Part shown: positions 1 to 15,730 of the stretch, in pieces
How positions within the stretch are numbered: position 1 is the stretch's first letter
Layout of the letters: each line of letters begins with the position of its first letter
NCBI RefSeq assembly: GCF_000002865.3
Contig: NW_001865052.1
Span: 532,088-596,087, forward strand
DNA: 64,000 nucleotides
Source of the DNA: Monosiga brevicollis MX1
Lineage: Eukaryota; Opisthokonta; Choanoflagellata; Craspedida; Salpingoecidae
Reading direction: 5' to 3'
Translations under genes and position numbers: made by a program
The notes under the pieces: generated by a model
What the model saw: only the letters and a program-made list of their open reading frames with translations
What the model was told of the DNA's origin: nothing
Database searches by the model: none

Positions 1-1969
1 GCGGTTGCAAAGTCGTCGTCGTCCTGGGTCACCTGCTGCGACCAACCTAGCTTCTCTATCAATGTAACGGCGCTCACCCCCCAGTGTGCATCATATACCC
101 GGTGGGCATCTTTCTTCCCTGTGCTTTGCGACGCGTTTCATTCCAAACAATCAATCCAGACGCTTGCGCAGGTGTACACCCAAACTAACTTTAATTGTCG
201 GACAGTGTCATGGTCATGCCACACAAAATACACCGACCCTGATCTGGGTCTTGTACAAGAGGTGCCAAGAGCGAGCAGTTATCTCGTGAGCATCGTGGAA
301 CCCAGGTCGATTCCTCCTCAACCATGTACATGGGATCAAGCTTTTCCTGTCGGCATCGATCACAAGCGCAGCGAAACCTATTTGGCACGGTGAGACACAA
401 ACAGAGCCAGCAAGGTCAGAAGCATGTCTCACTGATCAGACCCGTTGATCAGACAGAAGCAGATGTGCCAGACAAACCCGATTGTGTCCATGAGATATCT
501 TTGACGACGATTCAGGGACCAGGTCAAGTTGACGTAAGAGATGGTTACCACGTCACTTGGCTTGACTGTAAGCACGCGCACAGCAAGTTTCAGCGTTGAG
601 CCAGAACCATGAGCCAAGCCTGAACGATTAGCCAGGCCAGTACTCCGGCACCAAGAGATCGCACCGGCTACAATGGCACGCAGCACAATGACGGGTCGAT
701 GTTCGGCCCGGCTTTGTGCCAGGCTAGCCTCGTAATCCAAAGCCGCATTGGGCAAGCAACTATGGTTGATCAACTGCAATCCGTCTGTGCAGGCGCATAC
801 GGCGACCTGGTGCACAATCCAATCAGCATTCAACAGCATTGCTCCACAACCAGTTGCGGCCACACGCGATACGCACGTCGATCCATTCAGGGGCAAAGAG
901 GCCATGGGCATTGGACGAGAGGCGTAGGTAAGCATCGAGCGTCGGTGGGCTGATGTTGCAGTCCAAGGTCTGTGGGATGCGCGCGCAATCAGAAGCATGC
1001 CTTGTGTGACAGCTAGTCGATCGTGCAGCAGGGAGTACACACCGCGAGGCGGTCCAAAGCTATTTGCAATTCCTGGATGACGTGATGATCGTCAGTGCGC
1101 GCGTTTCGACATTGCTGTTGCTGAACATGGGTCACGGCCGAGTCGTGGGCATCTGATGAGGCGTGCAAGAGGTGCTCAGACTCGAGTCGTAGTAACAGCC
1201 GGATGCCTTCAAGTTCCGCATCCTGGTCATCTTCAGATTCATCGTACAGGGCTAAGCCGGGCACCAAGGAGAGGCGAAGATGCTGAGCCATGCGGTGGTG
1301 CGCATTATGATGGGCGTGTCCAAGCATAGCTCGTAGCACGCACCCTGCAGGACCGCGCAGTGAGCAGGAAGATGCCAGTGTTGAAGGGCATCCCAGCAGC
1401 CAGGGCTGCAGCACCAGGTACGGCAGGATGTGCAGCCCAACCTTTCCATTGGGGCTACTTTGTCCAAAGGCAATTGCCCAAGACACTGTTCACACCGTTG
1501 GCCAACAGAGGCTTGAGAGAGTAACCAGATGCCGGGTCGAGTGGTTGTCAACACTTCTCCTGCTGGCGCATCGACCCGGCTTTTGATGCCTAGGCCCGTG
1601 CGCGCTCCCCGATAGACCCCGAACGTGGAACGAAAGGACGGCGCCAACGAGAGCTGATGAGCGTCTATAGTTCGTAGACAGCATTGAGGGGGCGGGCATA
1701 CATGAACCAGCATCAGATCAAGCTCTACAAACAACGTCGCGACACAGGATCATGATAGTGACAGGTGGGGGACCTTGAGCATCAGCTGTCAGCAGCTCGG
1801 AGAGGTCCGTGACTGGCAGGCGATGATGCCGTTCATGGTGGTCGGTGTCACGTTGATTTTTCTGTTCTCTCTGCTTCTGCTGCCTGCGCTTGTGCGACGA
1901 CGACGACGACGACTGCTGCTGTTGCTGCTGCTGCATTCGCCGCCGTCGATCGGTCCGGTCGTCCGCCAT
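1..1969 (-). CDS. SMYD-family SET/MYND protein lysine methyltransferase (3' end cut by window edge)
   Basis: Likely a lysine methyltransferase of the SMYD type, in which a MYND zinc finger is inserted in a split SET domain. The exon near 1640-1340 has the SET start (GVYRGARTGLGIKS) and a MYND finger: paired Cys (CEQC, CTSC), then CCSPGC and a closing H-x3-C. The exon below 1040 carries the SET core LINHSCLPNA and VTISYV. A GT-AG intron at about 470-395 joins RRQRYLMDTIG to FRCACDRC, the Cys-rich post-SET motif. The N-terminus is probably the ATG at 1969, giving a Gln/Ser run and a basic, charged leader. The donor joining it to the SET exon (CAAG/GTCCCC) is weak, so that exon is uncertain. The C-terminal helical region seems to continue past base 1. 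The family is clear; substrate and paralogue are not. Confidence 0.82.
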
Positions 1970-1977
1970 GATGGCTG

Positions 1978-1978
<1 letters not shown>

Positions 1979-2013
<35 letters not shown>

Positions 2014-2081
2014 CATGCCAAGTATTGTATAGCATTGCCGCAATCCTTTATCGTGCTGACATTTGCACAAGTGTGTGTGTG

Positions 2082-2166
<85 letters not shown>

Positions 2167-2252
2167 CGAGCTCTGTGCGTCAAGCTCTGTGAGGGCGAGT
2201 GTCGCTTTGGTCGGTCTGTCTGTCTGTCTGTCTGTCGGTCTGTCTGTCTGTG
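1979..2252. repeat. (GT)n microsatellites and (TCTG)n tract
   Basis: There are two (GT)n runs, about 1980-2012 and 2071-2164, then a TCTG tetranucleotide tract at about 2213-2252. Together with 2253-2730, where I see no gene, this fills the gap between the SMYD gene and the end of the bHLH-PAS gene. The Cys/Val and Thr/His open frames across it are repeat artefacts. Confidence 0.95.
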
Positions 2253-2730
2253 AACACCTTGGACTTCAGGAGACAAGGCATGCGTGTTGGTGGTGACTTG
2301 GTGTGCGTGGGAGTGCACGGCGAACCGAAGGTGTGAATGGGTGTAAATTTGCCCGTTGGGCGAACAGAGATGGAACATGGGCAGAAGTATGCCAAACAGC
2401 TTAGACACAAGGCCGAGTCGCAAAGAACAACAAGGCAAGGGCGGGGCACGGCCCCAAGGAAAAAGGTTAACACAAGATGTGCGCATTCACAAACCGACGT
2501 TGGCAAGGCGCCTGTATGCCATCGTTGCTTTGCATATTTCTTCCAAAGACAAGCACCGAAAGGGGCTCACTCAAATGATAGCTGACACGCAACTCAACTC
2601 GGACGCAAACTCAACGCGAGCAAGCGCCAAGGCCATGTCAAGCAGATGCTCGCATCACCAGTCGATCAAAAAGGCCAACCAGGCAAGGCAAGACTCGGAA
2701 CTCAACGAGACGAACACTCAACAACTGAGC

Positions 2731-3969
2731 TCAATCCGACCGAGAGCGGGAATTGCCCAGTTGCTCGGGCAAAACTAAAGGCATACCGCCCTCTGGGGGC
2801 TCCACGCGCTCAAAGGTACCAAAGCCATACTTGAGGCGACGGCCAAACGAATTTGGGGGCACGTGACCATGGCGGCGGTACGTTTCCTTGACCCAGATGA
2901 TGCCCTGCGAGCGGCGAGGGCGCAGGCGGCGGACCATGGCAACGACGTCGCGTTGACCTTGGACCAGGGCACGAAGCTCGCCAATGCCGGTGGCAGGGTC
3001 CACAAGGGTGTTGGTGGCATCAAGAAAGCGGCCAACCACCTCTGCGCGCTCCAGCTCGTAGAGATCGAGAAAAGCCCGGTTGCAGTCCAGCACGACGCCA
3101 CGGGTAGATACATACGCCAGGCCCAACGGGTAGGGAAGCACAAATTGGTCGAGAGGGGCCTCGCGCTGGGAGACAAACTGCAAAATCTCTCCCCGAATGG
3201 TATCTGCATCGGGCCGCTGGTATGCGGGGCCACCGTTGGCAGAAGATGCACTGCCGCTGGCGGCACCCGCTCCGATGCCCGACGCTCCAGCACCGAGGGA
3301 GGGTCGGTGACGATAGACACCGTCACCGGTGTCGCCCGGATTCAGATCCGAGAGATCGAGATCCTCGAGCAACGGAAGGGGCAAGTTGGCAAAAGGAAGG
3401 TCAAGGGTGGATTCGAGGTCGGCAAAGGAGCGCGGTGTGGTGTTGCCAGAGAAGAGGCGCGGGGAGCCATGGCTGTGGCCTTGGCTCCCGTTGTGTATTT
3501 GTTGCAGCCCATTGGGCAGCAGGTTGACGCCCTGGGATGCGGGTGCCGTGGACTGAATGGATGGCGGGAGGTGATGAAGAGCAGGACGCTCAAAGGGCTG
3601 GGCAGGGGTAGTAGGGTTGGGGTTGACGCCCTCGGAGGGTCGTGTCGAGGCCGCGCGAAGACGCTGGTTCTCTTCTTGCAGAGTGCGGATTAGCTGAACA
3701 GTACGGTTCAAGACGGTTGACTTTTCATCAGAGTGAGCCGAGTGGGTGAGTTCGCGCAGCTCATCCAAGGCCTGGTTGATGCGCTGGCGTCGGTGGGCCT
3801 CCTTGCGCCGGTGCTGAAGTCTTCGATCTGCGCTGTCTTCAGGCACAGGGCTATCCTCATCTTTGACGTTGCGAGCCTGGCTGCGCCCTTGCGACCGAGT
3901 CTGCCCCCCCGTCGTACCCTCACCGCCCCGCGCAATCACGTGCGCCCGTTTGGGGGCACGGGCGTCCAT
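2731..3969 (-). CDS. Intronless bHLH-PAS transcription factor
   Basis: A 412-residue uninterrupted frame from ATG 3969. Residues about 48-105 form a basic helix-loop-helix: the basic part RRLQHRRKEAHRRQRIN has the H-x3-E-x3-R spacing typical of factors that bind CACGTG E-boxes, followed by helix 1 (LDELRELTH), a loop, and helix 2 (VLNRTVQLIRTLQEENQRLR), which runs on like a short zipper. A Pro/Ser-rich linker with an acidic Leu/Asp patch (LLEDLDLSDLNPGD, a possible activation segment) leads to a PAS fold at about 290-385: GLAYVSTRGVVLDCNRAFL, then LYELERAEVVGRFL, and the closing strand GIIWVKETYRR. Animal bHLH-PAS proteins usually have two PAS repeats; only one is visible here. Lack of introns is unusual among these neighbours. 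Divergent from the CHFR gene across a microsatellite-rich gap. Target genes and partner are unknown. Confidence 0.85.
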   Translation of the reverse strand: MDARAPKRAHVIARGGEGTTGGQTRSQGRSQARNVKDEDSPVPEDSADRRLQHRRKEAHRRQRINQALDELRELTHSAHSDEKSTVLNRTVQLIRTLQEENQRLRAASTRPSEGVNPNPTTPAQPFERPALHHLPPSIQSTAPASQGVNLLPNGLQQIHNGSQGHSHGSPRLFSGNTTPRSFADLESTLDLPFANLPLPLLEDLDLSDLNPGDTGDGVYRHRPSLGAGASGIGAGAASGSASSANGGPAYQRPDADTIRGEILQFVSQREAPLDQFVLPYPLGLAYVSTRGVVLDCNRAFLDLYELERAEVVGRFLDATNTLVDPATGIGELRALVQGQRDVVAMVRRLRPRRSQGIIWVKETYRRHGHVPPNSFGRRLKYGFGTFERVEPPEGGMPLVLPEQLGNSRSRSD

Positions 3970-4108
3970 GAGCCCAGATGAATGAGTCTAGAATGGTGAA
4001 GTTCGAGAAGTTTTCACAAACGCATGCATTCATCCACACGCAGCACAAGAAGCAGGCAGGCTCCCAGAACTGAAGCAGCTCAAAGTGACAACCCCCTCAG
4101 GGCCAAGG

Positions 4109-4201
4109 ACCAACGGACCCACGGACCAACAGGCCGATGGACCAACAGGCCAACGGCGACCAACCAGAGACCAACCGGAGACCAACGGACCAACCGGAGA
4201 C
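4109..4201. repeat. Degenerate ACCAACGG-type minisatellite
   Basis: Imperfect tandem copies of an ACCAAC(A/G)G(A/G)-like unit lie in the divergent gap between the bHLH-PAS and CHFR genes. No gene is visible from 3970 to 4919. Confidence 0.8.
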
Positions 4202-4215
4202 GCAAGAGAGAGAGG

Positions 4216-4287
<72 letters not shown>

Positions 4288-4398
4288 AAAGAAAGTGAGA
4301 GAAAGAAAGAGTCGTTCGTTGTCAGCGAGAGAGAGCCGGAGCGTCGCTCACATGCGGTGCAACACACACACACACACAACACACACACACACACACAT
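4202..4398. repeat. (GA)n tract followed by (CA)n
   Basis: (GA)n at about 4202-4284 and interrupted (CA)n at about 4363-4397, between two divergent genes. The purine-rich strand is the plus strand. Confidence 0.95.
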
Positions 4399-4834
4399 GG
4401 AAATGCCCAACAGTATTTATTTATAGAGAGGACCTGAATGTCAGACAAAATATGCAAAGGAAAGGAAGACACGTAGAGAGAAAGTCAAGTAGGAAGGAAG
4501 TAGGCACATGCAGGTGTCGCGAAGATCATGAAGGATCGGGGGTGGATGTCGGGGAGAAATGGTGGTTGAGAGAGTACCGGACTCTGGGTGTGCTTGGAGA
4601 GACGAACAGGTTCAGTCAGCCGAGCACACGGATCGGTAGAGTCATGGTGGCGTGGGGACACGGGGCTAGAGGGCGAAGGCAAAAACCTTCAAGTCCGCTT
4701 TGGACTGATGGGACAGATGATGGCGCACGAAAAAAGCCAAAAAAATATGATGTCAACAATAGTCGTTTCCAACAAAAGCCCCCACAAAATGTCAGAATGT
4801 CACCCAAATTTTGTTTTTTCGGAACGAAACCGAA

Positions 4835-4836
<2 letters not shown>

Positions 4837-4878
<42 letters not shown>
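4837..4878. repeat. (CA)n microsatellite just upstream of the CHFR start
   Basis: An uninterrupted CA repeat of about 42 bases ends about 40 bases before the ATG at 4920, so it probably lies in the promoter or 5' UTR. Confidence 0.95.
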
Positions 4879-4881
<3 letters not shown>

Positions 4882-4919
4882 GCCGCCATTTTTCAAATTC
4901 GTGGCTAGGACCTGGCAAC

Positions 4920-7900
4920 ATGGCAAAGCGGCCGACGTTGAAGCGGGCTTCGCAGGTGACCTCGTCCATCGATGCCAGCACCCTTGCCACTGCTTCAGCA
5001 GGGGAGCAGGCGAGCAAGCGCCCCCATCCCACCCCACAGGATACAGAGGCTGCACCTGCACCGGACCATGGCGAGGCGCCGCGCCCCGGTCTGAAGCGCA
5101 GCGGCACACTGCGCCTGCAACGCTCTGCCACCGCGACCACGACTCCGCCCGCCGCTGTGAGTCTCGCTCTTGTTGCGAGCCATGTCTGTGATTTTTCGTG
5201 GCGCCTGCCTGCGCAGTTACTCACCAGCTCTTCCTCGTCCTCCTCGTTGCGCCTTCAAGGAGGGATCAGGCTCGGGTTGGGGCCGTCTGGTTCCGGTCAA
5301 GGGCAAGAGCGCGTCTGTTGTCGAACTCGAGACCGCCAGCATCACCCTGGGTCGTCATGCGGATCAGTGCCAAGTGACATTCCCCGACAACCCCATCATC
5401 TCGGGTGTGCACTGCGTTCTCTCACGCCAGGACGACGGACGCATTGTGATCAAAGGTTCGAACCACTAGTTTTTCTCACGCCCACGTCTCCAGGACACGC
5501 CCACTTCATCCATAATTATTTGATCGCTGGGACATGTACATATAGACTTGTCGAGCAATGGCACGCAGCTCAATGGCGAGCTGCTGGGTCGGGGGTTGAC
5601 CAAGTTTGTAGCCAATGGTGATGTGTTGACGTTGGCAGATAACCCAGCCCAACCCGAGCACGACGTCTCCTTTTGCGTCGTGCTTGTGATGGCCCCAGCT
5701 ACAGACGGGACCGCGGTGCCGGCCTCCGACTCCACCAATACTGAAACCGTGGTACCAGCCCAAGTTGCCGCGACATCGGCCAACGCCAAGGGGGGCGATG
5801 CCATGGCGGACCAGCTCGTCTGCTCCATCTGCCAGGACATTATGCACGACGCCATCAGCGTCATCCCCTGTCTGCACTCGTTCTGTGGCGGCTGCTTCTC
5901 TCAATGGATGGCGAGTGGTCGCGTCTGCCCCGATTGCCGCGTCCCCGTCCAGCGCGTAAGCCGGTGAGAATCGCATTTGCTGAAAAGACTCCTTTGCCTG
6001 CCTACGATATAAAATTTTCCATCCTTTATTATTCTGCTCCTCTTGACGCCTCATTTGCTCTCTTCTGACAGCCACCACCAATTGCGAGGGCTTATTGATC
6101 TATTTCTGCAAGAACACCCCGAGCGCCGTCGTGCTGCTGAGGATTTGGCTGACCTTGACAAGGCCAACAAGGTCTGTACCCGCGGTTGCTGCATTCCTTC
6201 ACAGCCTTGAGTGTATCTGACTTTTGGACCAGCCGTTGATACAAATTGTGAAAACCGCACGCTCCACGCCTCTCCCGTTCGGCTAGTTTACACGTGACGA
6301 TGTTGAAATGAAAAGCATCTCGCGCCGCGACAACTTTGATTATGACGACGACGACGACGACGACGAGGACCATTCCGACAACGAAAGTGGAGACGAACAG
6401 ATTCAATGTAGCAACTGCCAATCCAGCACCAGTGTCTTGGGGGCGACTTGTTCATCCGAGACCTTTCACAATTATTGCCGGGTTGGTCTTGGGTCGGCCC
6501 TTGCTCTCGTTCTGCTTCACGGCGACCTGAGACGTCCCCTCACGATCGCCTCTTGCCAGTGCTGCTCAAGGCCCATGCCAAGTTCACGAGAAAGCCAATT
6601 TATGAGCCGCTGGTTTGGGCCACCCCCCGTACCTTCTCAAGCACCTGCCGTGACACCTCTTGCCGAGGATTACCGTATGTCGGCCCTTCACGGCGTCTCT
6701 GTCTTTTGTCTTTGACCACTTGTGAAACTTGTGTGTATGACAGTGCGCGCACCTGGCTCAACCCACTGGCGTTTGCTGAACGTGCTTGGTGGGGAACGAC
6801 TATGATGACCATACAGTGACGGCAGCCGTGCTGCAGAATCCACATAACCCCGCATGCACAAGCCACGCAGGCTGCCATAATGTGTAAGCGCAGCTTGGCG
6901 ACGATCTTTTTTTATCGGGGGGGCTGGCAAGCTCACTTGTAAATGCGGGGTTGTTGGTTTTTTTTTTTTTTTGGGGGGGGGGGGGGGGGTTTCTTGTTTG
7001 TTTTTTTGTTTGTTTGTTTTTTTGAACGCCAGGCCAATGTTGCAACAACACGTTTTGCTGTCGTGTATTTTCAGCCGGCTGCACGGGCTCGTGCACATCC
7101 ACCTACGGCCCTTGTTTGGTGTGTACAGCGTGACCCCTCCCTGTTCTGGTGCAGATGGCAGTGTCCAAGCTGCGAGAGTTTCACGTGCGTTCCCCGCTTT
7201 CGCATGGTGGTTCAGTTTCAGCTGCGCGACTTGGTCCTGCGGGACTCGGATTTTTTGACCGCCGTCAACAACAACCGTTACGAGTCCAAGGTGTTGTTGG
7301 TTGGTCAAGCTCCTGTTTGCTTGCTGAGACGAGTCGTGTTTCGATCATCTCGCGCCCCGCTTCACTCGCTTCTGATATGGATCTCCCTGCCTTTGCCATC
7401 CGTCGAAAGGATTACATGGCTCAGCGACAGCTGGATCGAGCGGCATGCTGGCGCGAAATGTTGGATCAAGTGAGTTGTTTGCTGTTTGAGGCTGATGGCA
7501 TTTTCTTCCCTTTCATTTAATAATATTATTCGCGCCATGTGCTGGGTTGGCGGCAACCAGCTTGATAATTGTGAGCTCTTGCCGGCATGCTGACGTTTGC
7601 TTTCTCTCACAGCTGGAAAATGGGCAGCTGGAGATTGACACCACGGGTGTCACGGGGGATCTTTGGACATGCCGGGCTTGCGCGCTCAAGGTGCGTGGCC
7701 AAAGTGATGGCTTCATTCATAGGCTCGACACCTGATCGAAACCAACATTGAATCAACATTTTTGGCGCAGATTTTTCAGCCAATGGCATATGCGTATCGC
7801 AAAGCCATTCCTGCATCAGACCTTCCCCCAAGTGCACGTCAGAAGCCCGATGGAGGCTCGCGAGCCGATTGCTGGTGAGTGAACTCGCTGTCCAAACAAA

Positions 7901-8046
7901 CCAAAAAGCGCCGAGACCAGACTCACACCATGCTCTATTGTTGCGGCGCCATCCCTCTGTCCAGGTATGGTCATCAATGTCGCACGCAGCATAACCGACC
8001 CCACCACGCCGTCAACTTTAATCACGTTGTTGATCCTCGGCAATGA
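4920..8046 (+). CDS. CHFR: CHFR-type E3 ubiquitin ligase (FHA-RING-PBZ)
   Basis: Homologue of the mitotic checkpoint ubiquitin ligase CHFR. The start is ATG 4920 (MAKRPTLKRAS). An FHA domain is split over exons at about 5220-5455 and 5552 onward: ITLGRHADQCQV, ISGVHCVLS, then LSSNGTQLNG. The RING finger at about 5815-5945 follows C-x2-C-x11-C-x-H-x2-C-x2-C-x10-C-x2-C. Next come an Asp-run acidic linker (6340-6390) and the Cys-rich region typical of CHFR (IQCSNC; CQCCSRPMP; NNNRYESKV). Near the end, IPASDLPP precedes a poly-ADP-ribose-binding zinc finger split by an intron: DC-W-YGHQC, then RTQHNRPHHAVNFNH. Splicing TG/GTATGG restores DCWYGHQC and leads to VVDPRQ and TGA 8044-8046. FHA should bind phosphopeptides, RING recruits E2, and PBZ binds poly-ADP-ribose. 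Exon edges between 6480 and 7200 are approximate. Confidence 0.93.
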
Positions 8047-12756
<4,710 letters not shown>

Positions 12757-13045
12757 GAAGCTAGCTCAGCATTCTTCGCCATGTCTCTTGTGCACGGCAA
12801 CTTTGTTTTTTCGTGTTTCTCTTGACTTGCCTCTTGGCTCATTCGTGACCTTTTTTTTTTTTTGGTGTTTGAAAGTTTTGTCTTCCCCCCACCTTTTCCT
12901 TACTTGTGCGACTTTGCTCTTGCCTTATCTTGATTTTTCTGATTTCCGTCGCATCTCGAGGATGGACGGGATTTCCTGCTGTCTTCGTGTCTCTACTTCG
13001 CGCTGCCCTTGTTGTGCCCTCTACGTCTCTTCCCCTCCTTTCCTT

Positions 13046-13102
<57 letters not shown>

Positions 13103-13147
13103 AAACGAATCTACTTTGGAAATCATTTTGTATTCCGACTTGTTGAT
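12757..13147. repeat. Convergent intergenic gap with T-runs and a (CT)n tract
   Basis: This lies between two convergent stop codons. It holds several T-runs and a (CT)n run at about 13049-13100. No gene is supported. Confidence 0.85.
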
Positions 13148-15053
13148 TAAGAGGCCAGCAAGCCTTTATGGTCGGGCAGAGACAACAGGCCAAAGTCGGC
13201 TGCTTCGAGTCGACGACGAAAACCCTCCACCTCGAGATCAAAATCGTCATCCTCCTCATCTTCAGAGGCCCATTCCACCTGTGAGGGGTCAATGGCGGCC
13301 AATTTCTGCAGCGCTTGCTCGCGGCGCTACCGGAGTTGGGCGAGGCGAATAAGGTTCTCGCGCACCCCATGAACAGACGGAAGGAAGAACGAGCACAAGA
13401 GTTAAGCTTGGGCCGAGATGTGTACAAACCGCTTGTAAAGGTTGAGCCAGTTCCTGTGCCAGTCGCTCTGAAACCTCAGGATCTGGCATCACGCGCATTC
13501 TATGATGCACGTAGTGCAGCAAATTGAACAAGGAAATAGGGCATGGCCAAGGTCAACCGATGCATCTCTGTCGACGGGCTCGGTGCGTGGTACATCATGG
13601 TATAAACATACGGCGGCTGTTCTGGCCCCGCGTCCGTGGCAGTGGCTGGGCTAGTCTCATCTTGGGACTCGCGCATGGAAGCGACGTGGCGACCTGACAG
13701 TGTTGCCGAATCGACCACGGCAGGTCCAACACCCAAGCTCGGCGCGTCATCTGGGTCCGATGCATCCTCGGCAGGGTGGTGCAGGTTCTCTGTCGCAACG
13801 TCTGGCTCGAGATGCAGCGCTTCCGAGCCTTCCCCCTCATCTTTCTTGATGCGCTTTGTCTTTTTCTTTCCCCGGCGCTTTCTAGGAGGGGAAAAAGATA
13901 ATGTGCGAATCAGTGGCATTTGAAGAGCGGCCATTCAGTTGAGCCAACGAACCACCTCCCCAATGCTCAGCAACGCACTTTTTTTTCTTGTCGTCGGATC
14001 CGTCTTCGATAAAGGACAGCAGCTCCTCAAGCGAACGCTCGTCTAGCATGAAGTTTGAGATGCAGCACCCGTGCAAGCAGCTTCAAGTCAACCAGCAACA
14101 AGACACTATAAACGCTTGTGAGGTGGTGAGTTGGGTTGAAACAATGGCAAGCGACAAACCTGAAGCATTGCGATTGGAAGCGGTACCAATCGTCGAAGTG
14201 GATGGAGCAGGGATGGAGGCAAGGGCATCGGCGGCGGGCCAAGGGGCCGCGGGTGTGGAATGTGACTGGACCGGCGAGCCAACTCCCAATTCGCGTGAGC
14301 CATCTCGGTGTTTCTGTTCAAGACGCTTATGAAGCCGCTTGACGACCGACCCTCGATCGTGACGGGGTGCCTCGGGTGCCTCGAGGGTGTCAAAGCCCAA
14401 GGCTGCACGCAGCTGCTGGGGTGATTTGCCAGAGATATGGGCGGCAATGATACGGGAAGTCAGGTTGACCAAGGGGCGAAAATCAAGGTAGTATGAGGCT
14501 GAAGCCAGCTCGCAAAGCATGGCTTGGTCTGTGTCCGGGGCCAAAAAGCGTGCTTCAAAGGCCTCGCGCTTGTTCTCATCTCGAGCATCCTCTGTGAGCG
14601 CACCAAGGACCGAATTCAGCGGCGGGAACTCTTGAGCCTGTATAGCAGCACTGAGACGCAAGGAAGCTTGACAAAAGAGACACAAACGCAAGCTTGGTAG
14701 GCAAAGTCTGGACTAACCAGAAAGCATAAAGTTGCAGTAGTCGATGAGCATGTCAAGTGTCGTGTGCGATAACTCGGGAAGTGCGACCACGATCTGGTCC
14801 TTGGACTTTTCGATAAGGGTCGCCAGGATCCGGCCCTGGCGCAGCACCATCCAACACGGGGATAATTACCCCAGGCATAAGTGAGACGGGACGAAACTGG
14901 CCTCGCCAAAGCGCATGCGGTTTCTCGTTCGAGTGCGCACCTCCTTGCGCAGAATGGCGTGCTGGCCTTCGATGCAAAAGACGGAGCCACCGAGGCTGTT
15001 CTGAAAGGAGCGCCGCTCGCCTAGGATTACATACTTGATGGTGGGACAAAGCT
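13148..15053 (-). CDS. SKP1-like (BTB/POZ-fold) protein with long charged C-terminal tail
   Basis: SKP1 links F-box proteins to cullin-1 ubiquitin ligases; this is a divergent relative. A BTB-like N-terminal half (YVILGERRSFQ; GSVFCIEGQHAILRKE, then GRILATLIEKSKDQ and IVVALPELSHTTLDMLIDYC) is followed by the SKP1 dimerisation half: DQAMLCELASASYYLDFRPL, then VNLTSRIIAAHISGKSPQQL and RAALGF. Typical SKP1 ends about there. This protein continues with basic stretches, a RSLEELLSFIEDG motif, a Lys-rich stretch (KRRGKKKTKRIKK), an acidic/Ser region, and a coiled end (ERLAQELAQPLQA-RREQALQKLAAI) with an acidic cluster ending LPDHKGLLAS at 13148. GT-AG introns at about 13437-13331 and 13607-13497 keep the frame. 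The LLSFI-x-G plus Lys-rich tail recalls plant long-tailed SKP1-like proteins. The first exon, upstream of 15053, is unresolved. Convergent with the SHARK gene. Confidence 0.75.
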
Positions 15054-15600
15054 CTAAGGGGGGCGATCAAATCAGTTGCAACTCAGTCAGGAGAGGATTT
15101 TTGACCAAGGAGTGATGAGACGCTCCAACATGGCGGAGCGAGGCCAGCCACGAACCAACGAGCTCGGGGTCTACGCGAAAGCGATACTTGTCGCAACTCT
15201 CCAAGAAATACTTCATGCCACCGTTGAATAAAGAGGCACTGCCCCCACAAGTCGGAGACACGCCGATGCACTGCACTCTTCCCACAACACCAGCTCAAAC
15301 CTTCGCACAGCAAGCAAATCAACGGCGCCCCGGCAACTCAGCACGAGGGCGCTGCCACCAGAGCAGCCACACAAACGGTCAAGCGTAGTCGAGAGAGGAA
15401 ATGCACTGAAACGAATACAGTGATCATAACTCTAGTGATCCTGCTCGCGAAGGCAGTGAGTTTACCTTTTGGCCCACATGCATGACACTCTGTCTCTCTC
15501 TTTCTCTCTCTCTCCTCAAACTCTCTCAACCTGTCACAACTGTCACAAACTCTCTCAAACTCTCTCTATACCTTTATCTTTCTCAGCAATTCATCTCCTG

Positions 15601-15613
15601 TCTCTCTCTTTCT

Positions 15614-15675
<62 letters not shown>
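15601..15675. repeat. (CT)n tract about 55 bases before the CNDP2 start
   Basis: A CT run, with looser TCTC/CAAACTCTC copies from about 15490, ends 55 bases before ATG 15731. It sits in the divergent promoter shared with the SKP1-like gene. The rest of 15054-15600 holds nothing I can assign beyond a possible unplaced first exon of that gene. Confidence 0.95.
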
Positions 15676-15679
<4 letters not shown>

Positions 15680-15730
15680 CCCTTTTGTTCTGTGACAGAC
15701 ACCCCCCCCACACCCATCACACCATCAACA

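Noticed and set aside
1890-2296. Cys/Val and Thr/His-rich open frames over the (GT)n runs
   Set aside because: They are translations of dinucleotide repeats with no homology, start context or exon structure.
2863-3693. 276-codon plus-strand frame opposite the bHLH-PAS gene
   Set aside because: It is a GC-rich antisense shadow; the minus frame carries clear bHLH and PAS motifs.
13325-13345. Apparent in-frame TAG inside the tail of the SKP1-like gene (AQLR-stop-RREQALQ)
   Set aside because: The TAG is the end of an intron: GT donor at about 13437 and acceptor CCGGTAG join LAQELAQPLQA directly to RREQALQKLAAI in phase 0, so no stop-codon readthrough is needed.
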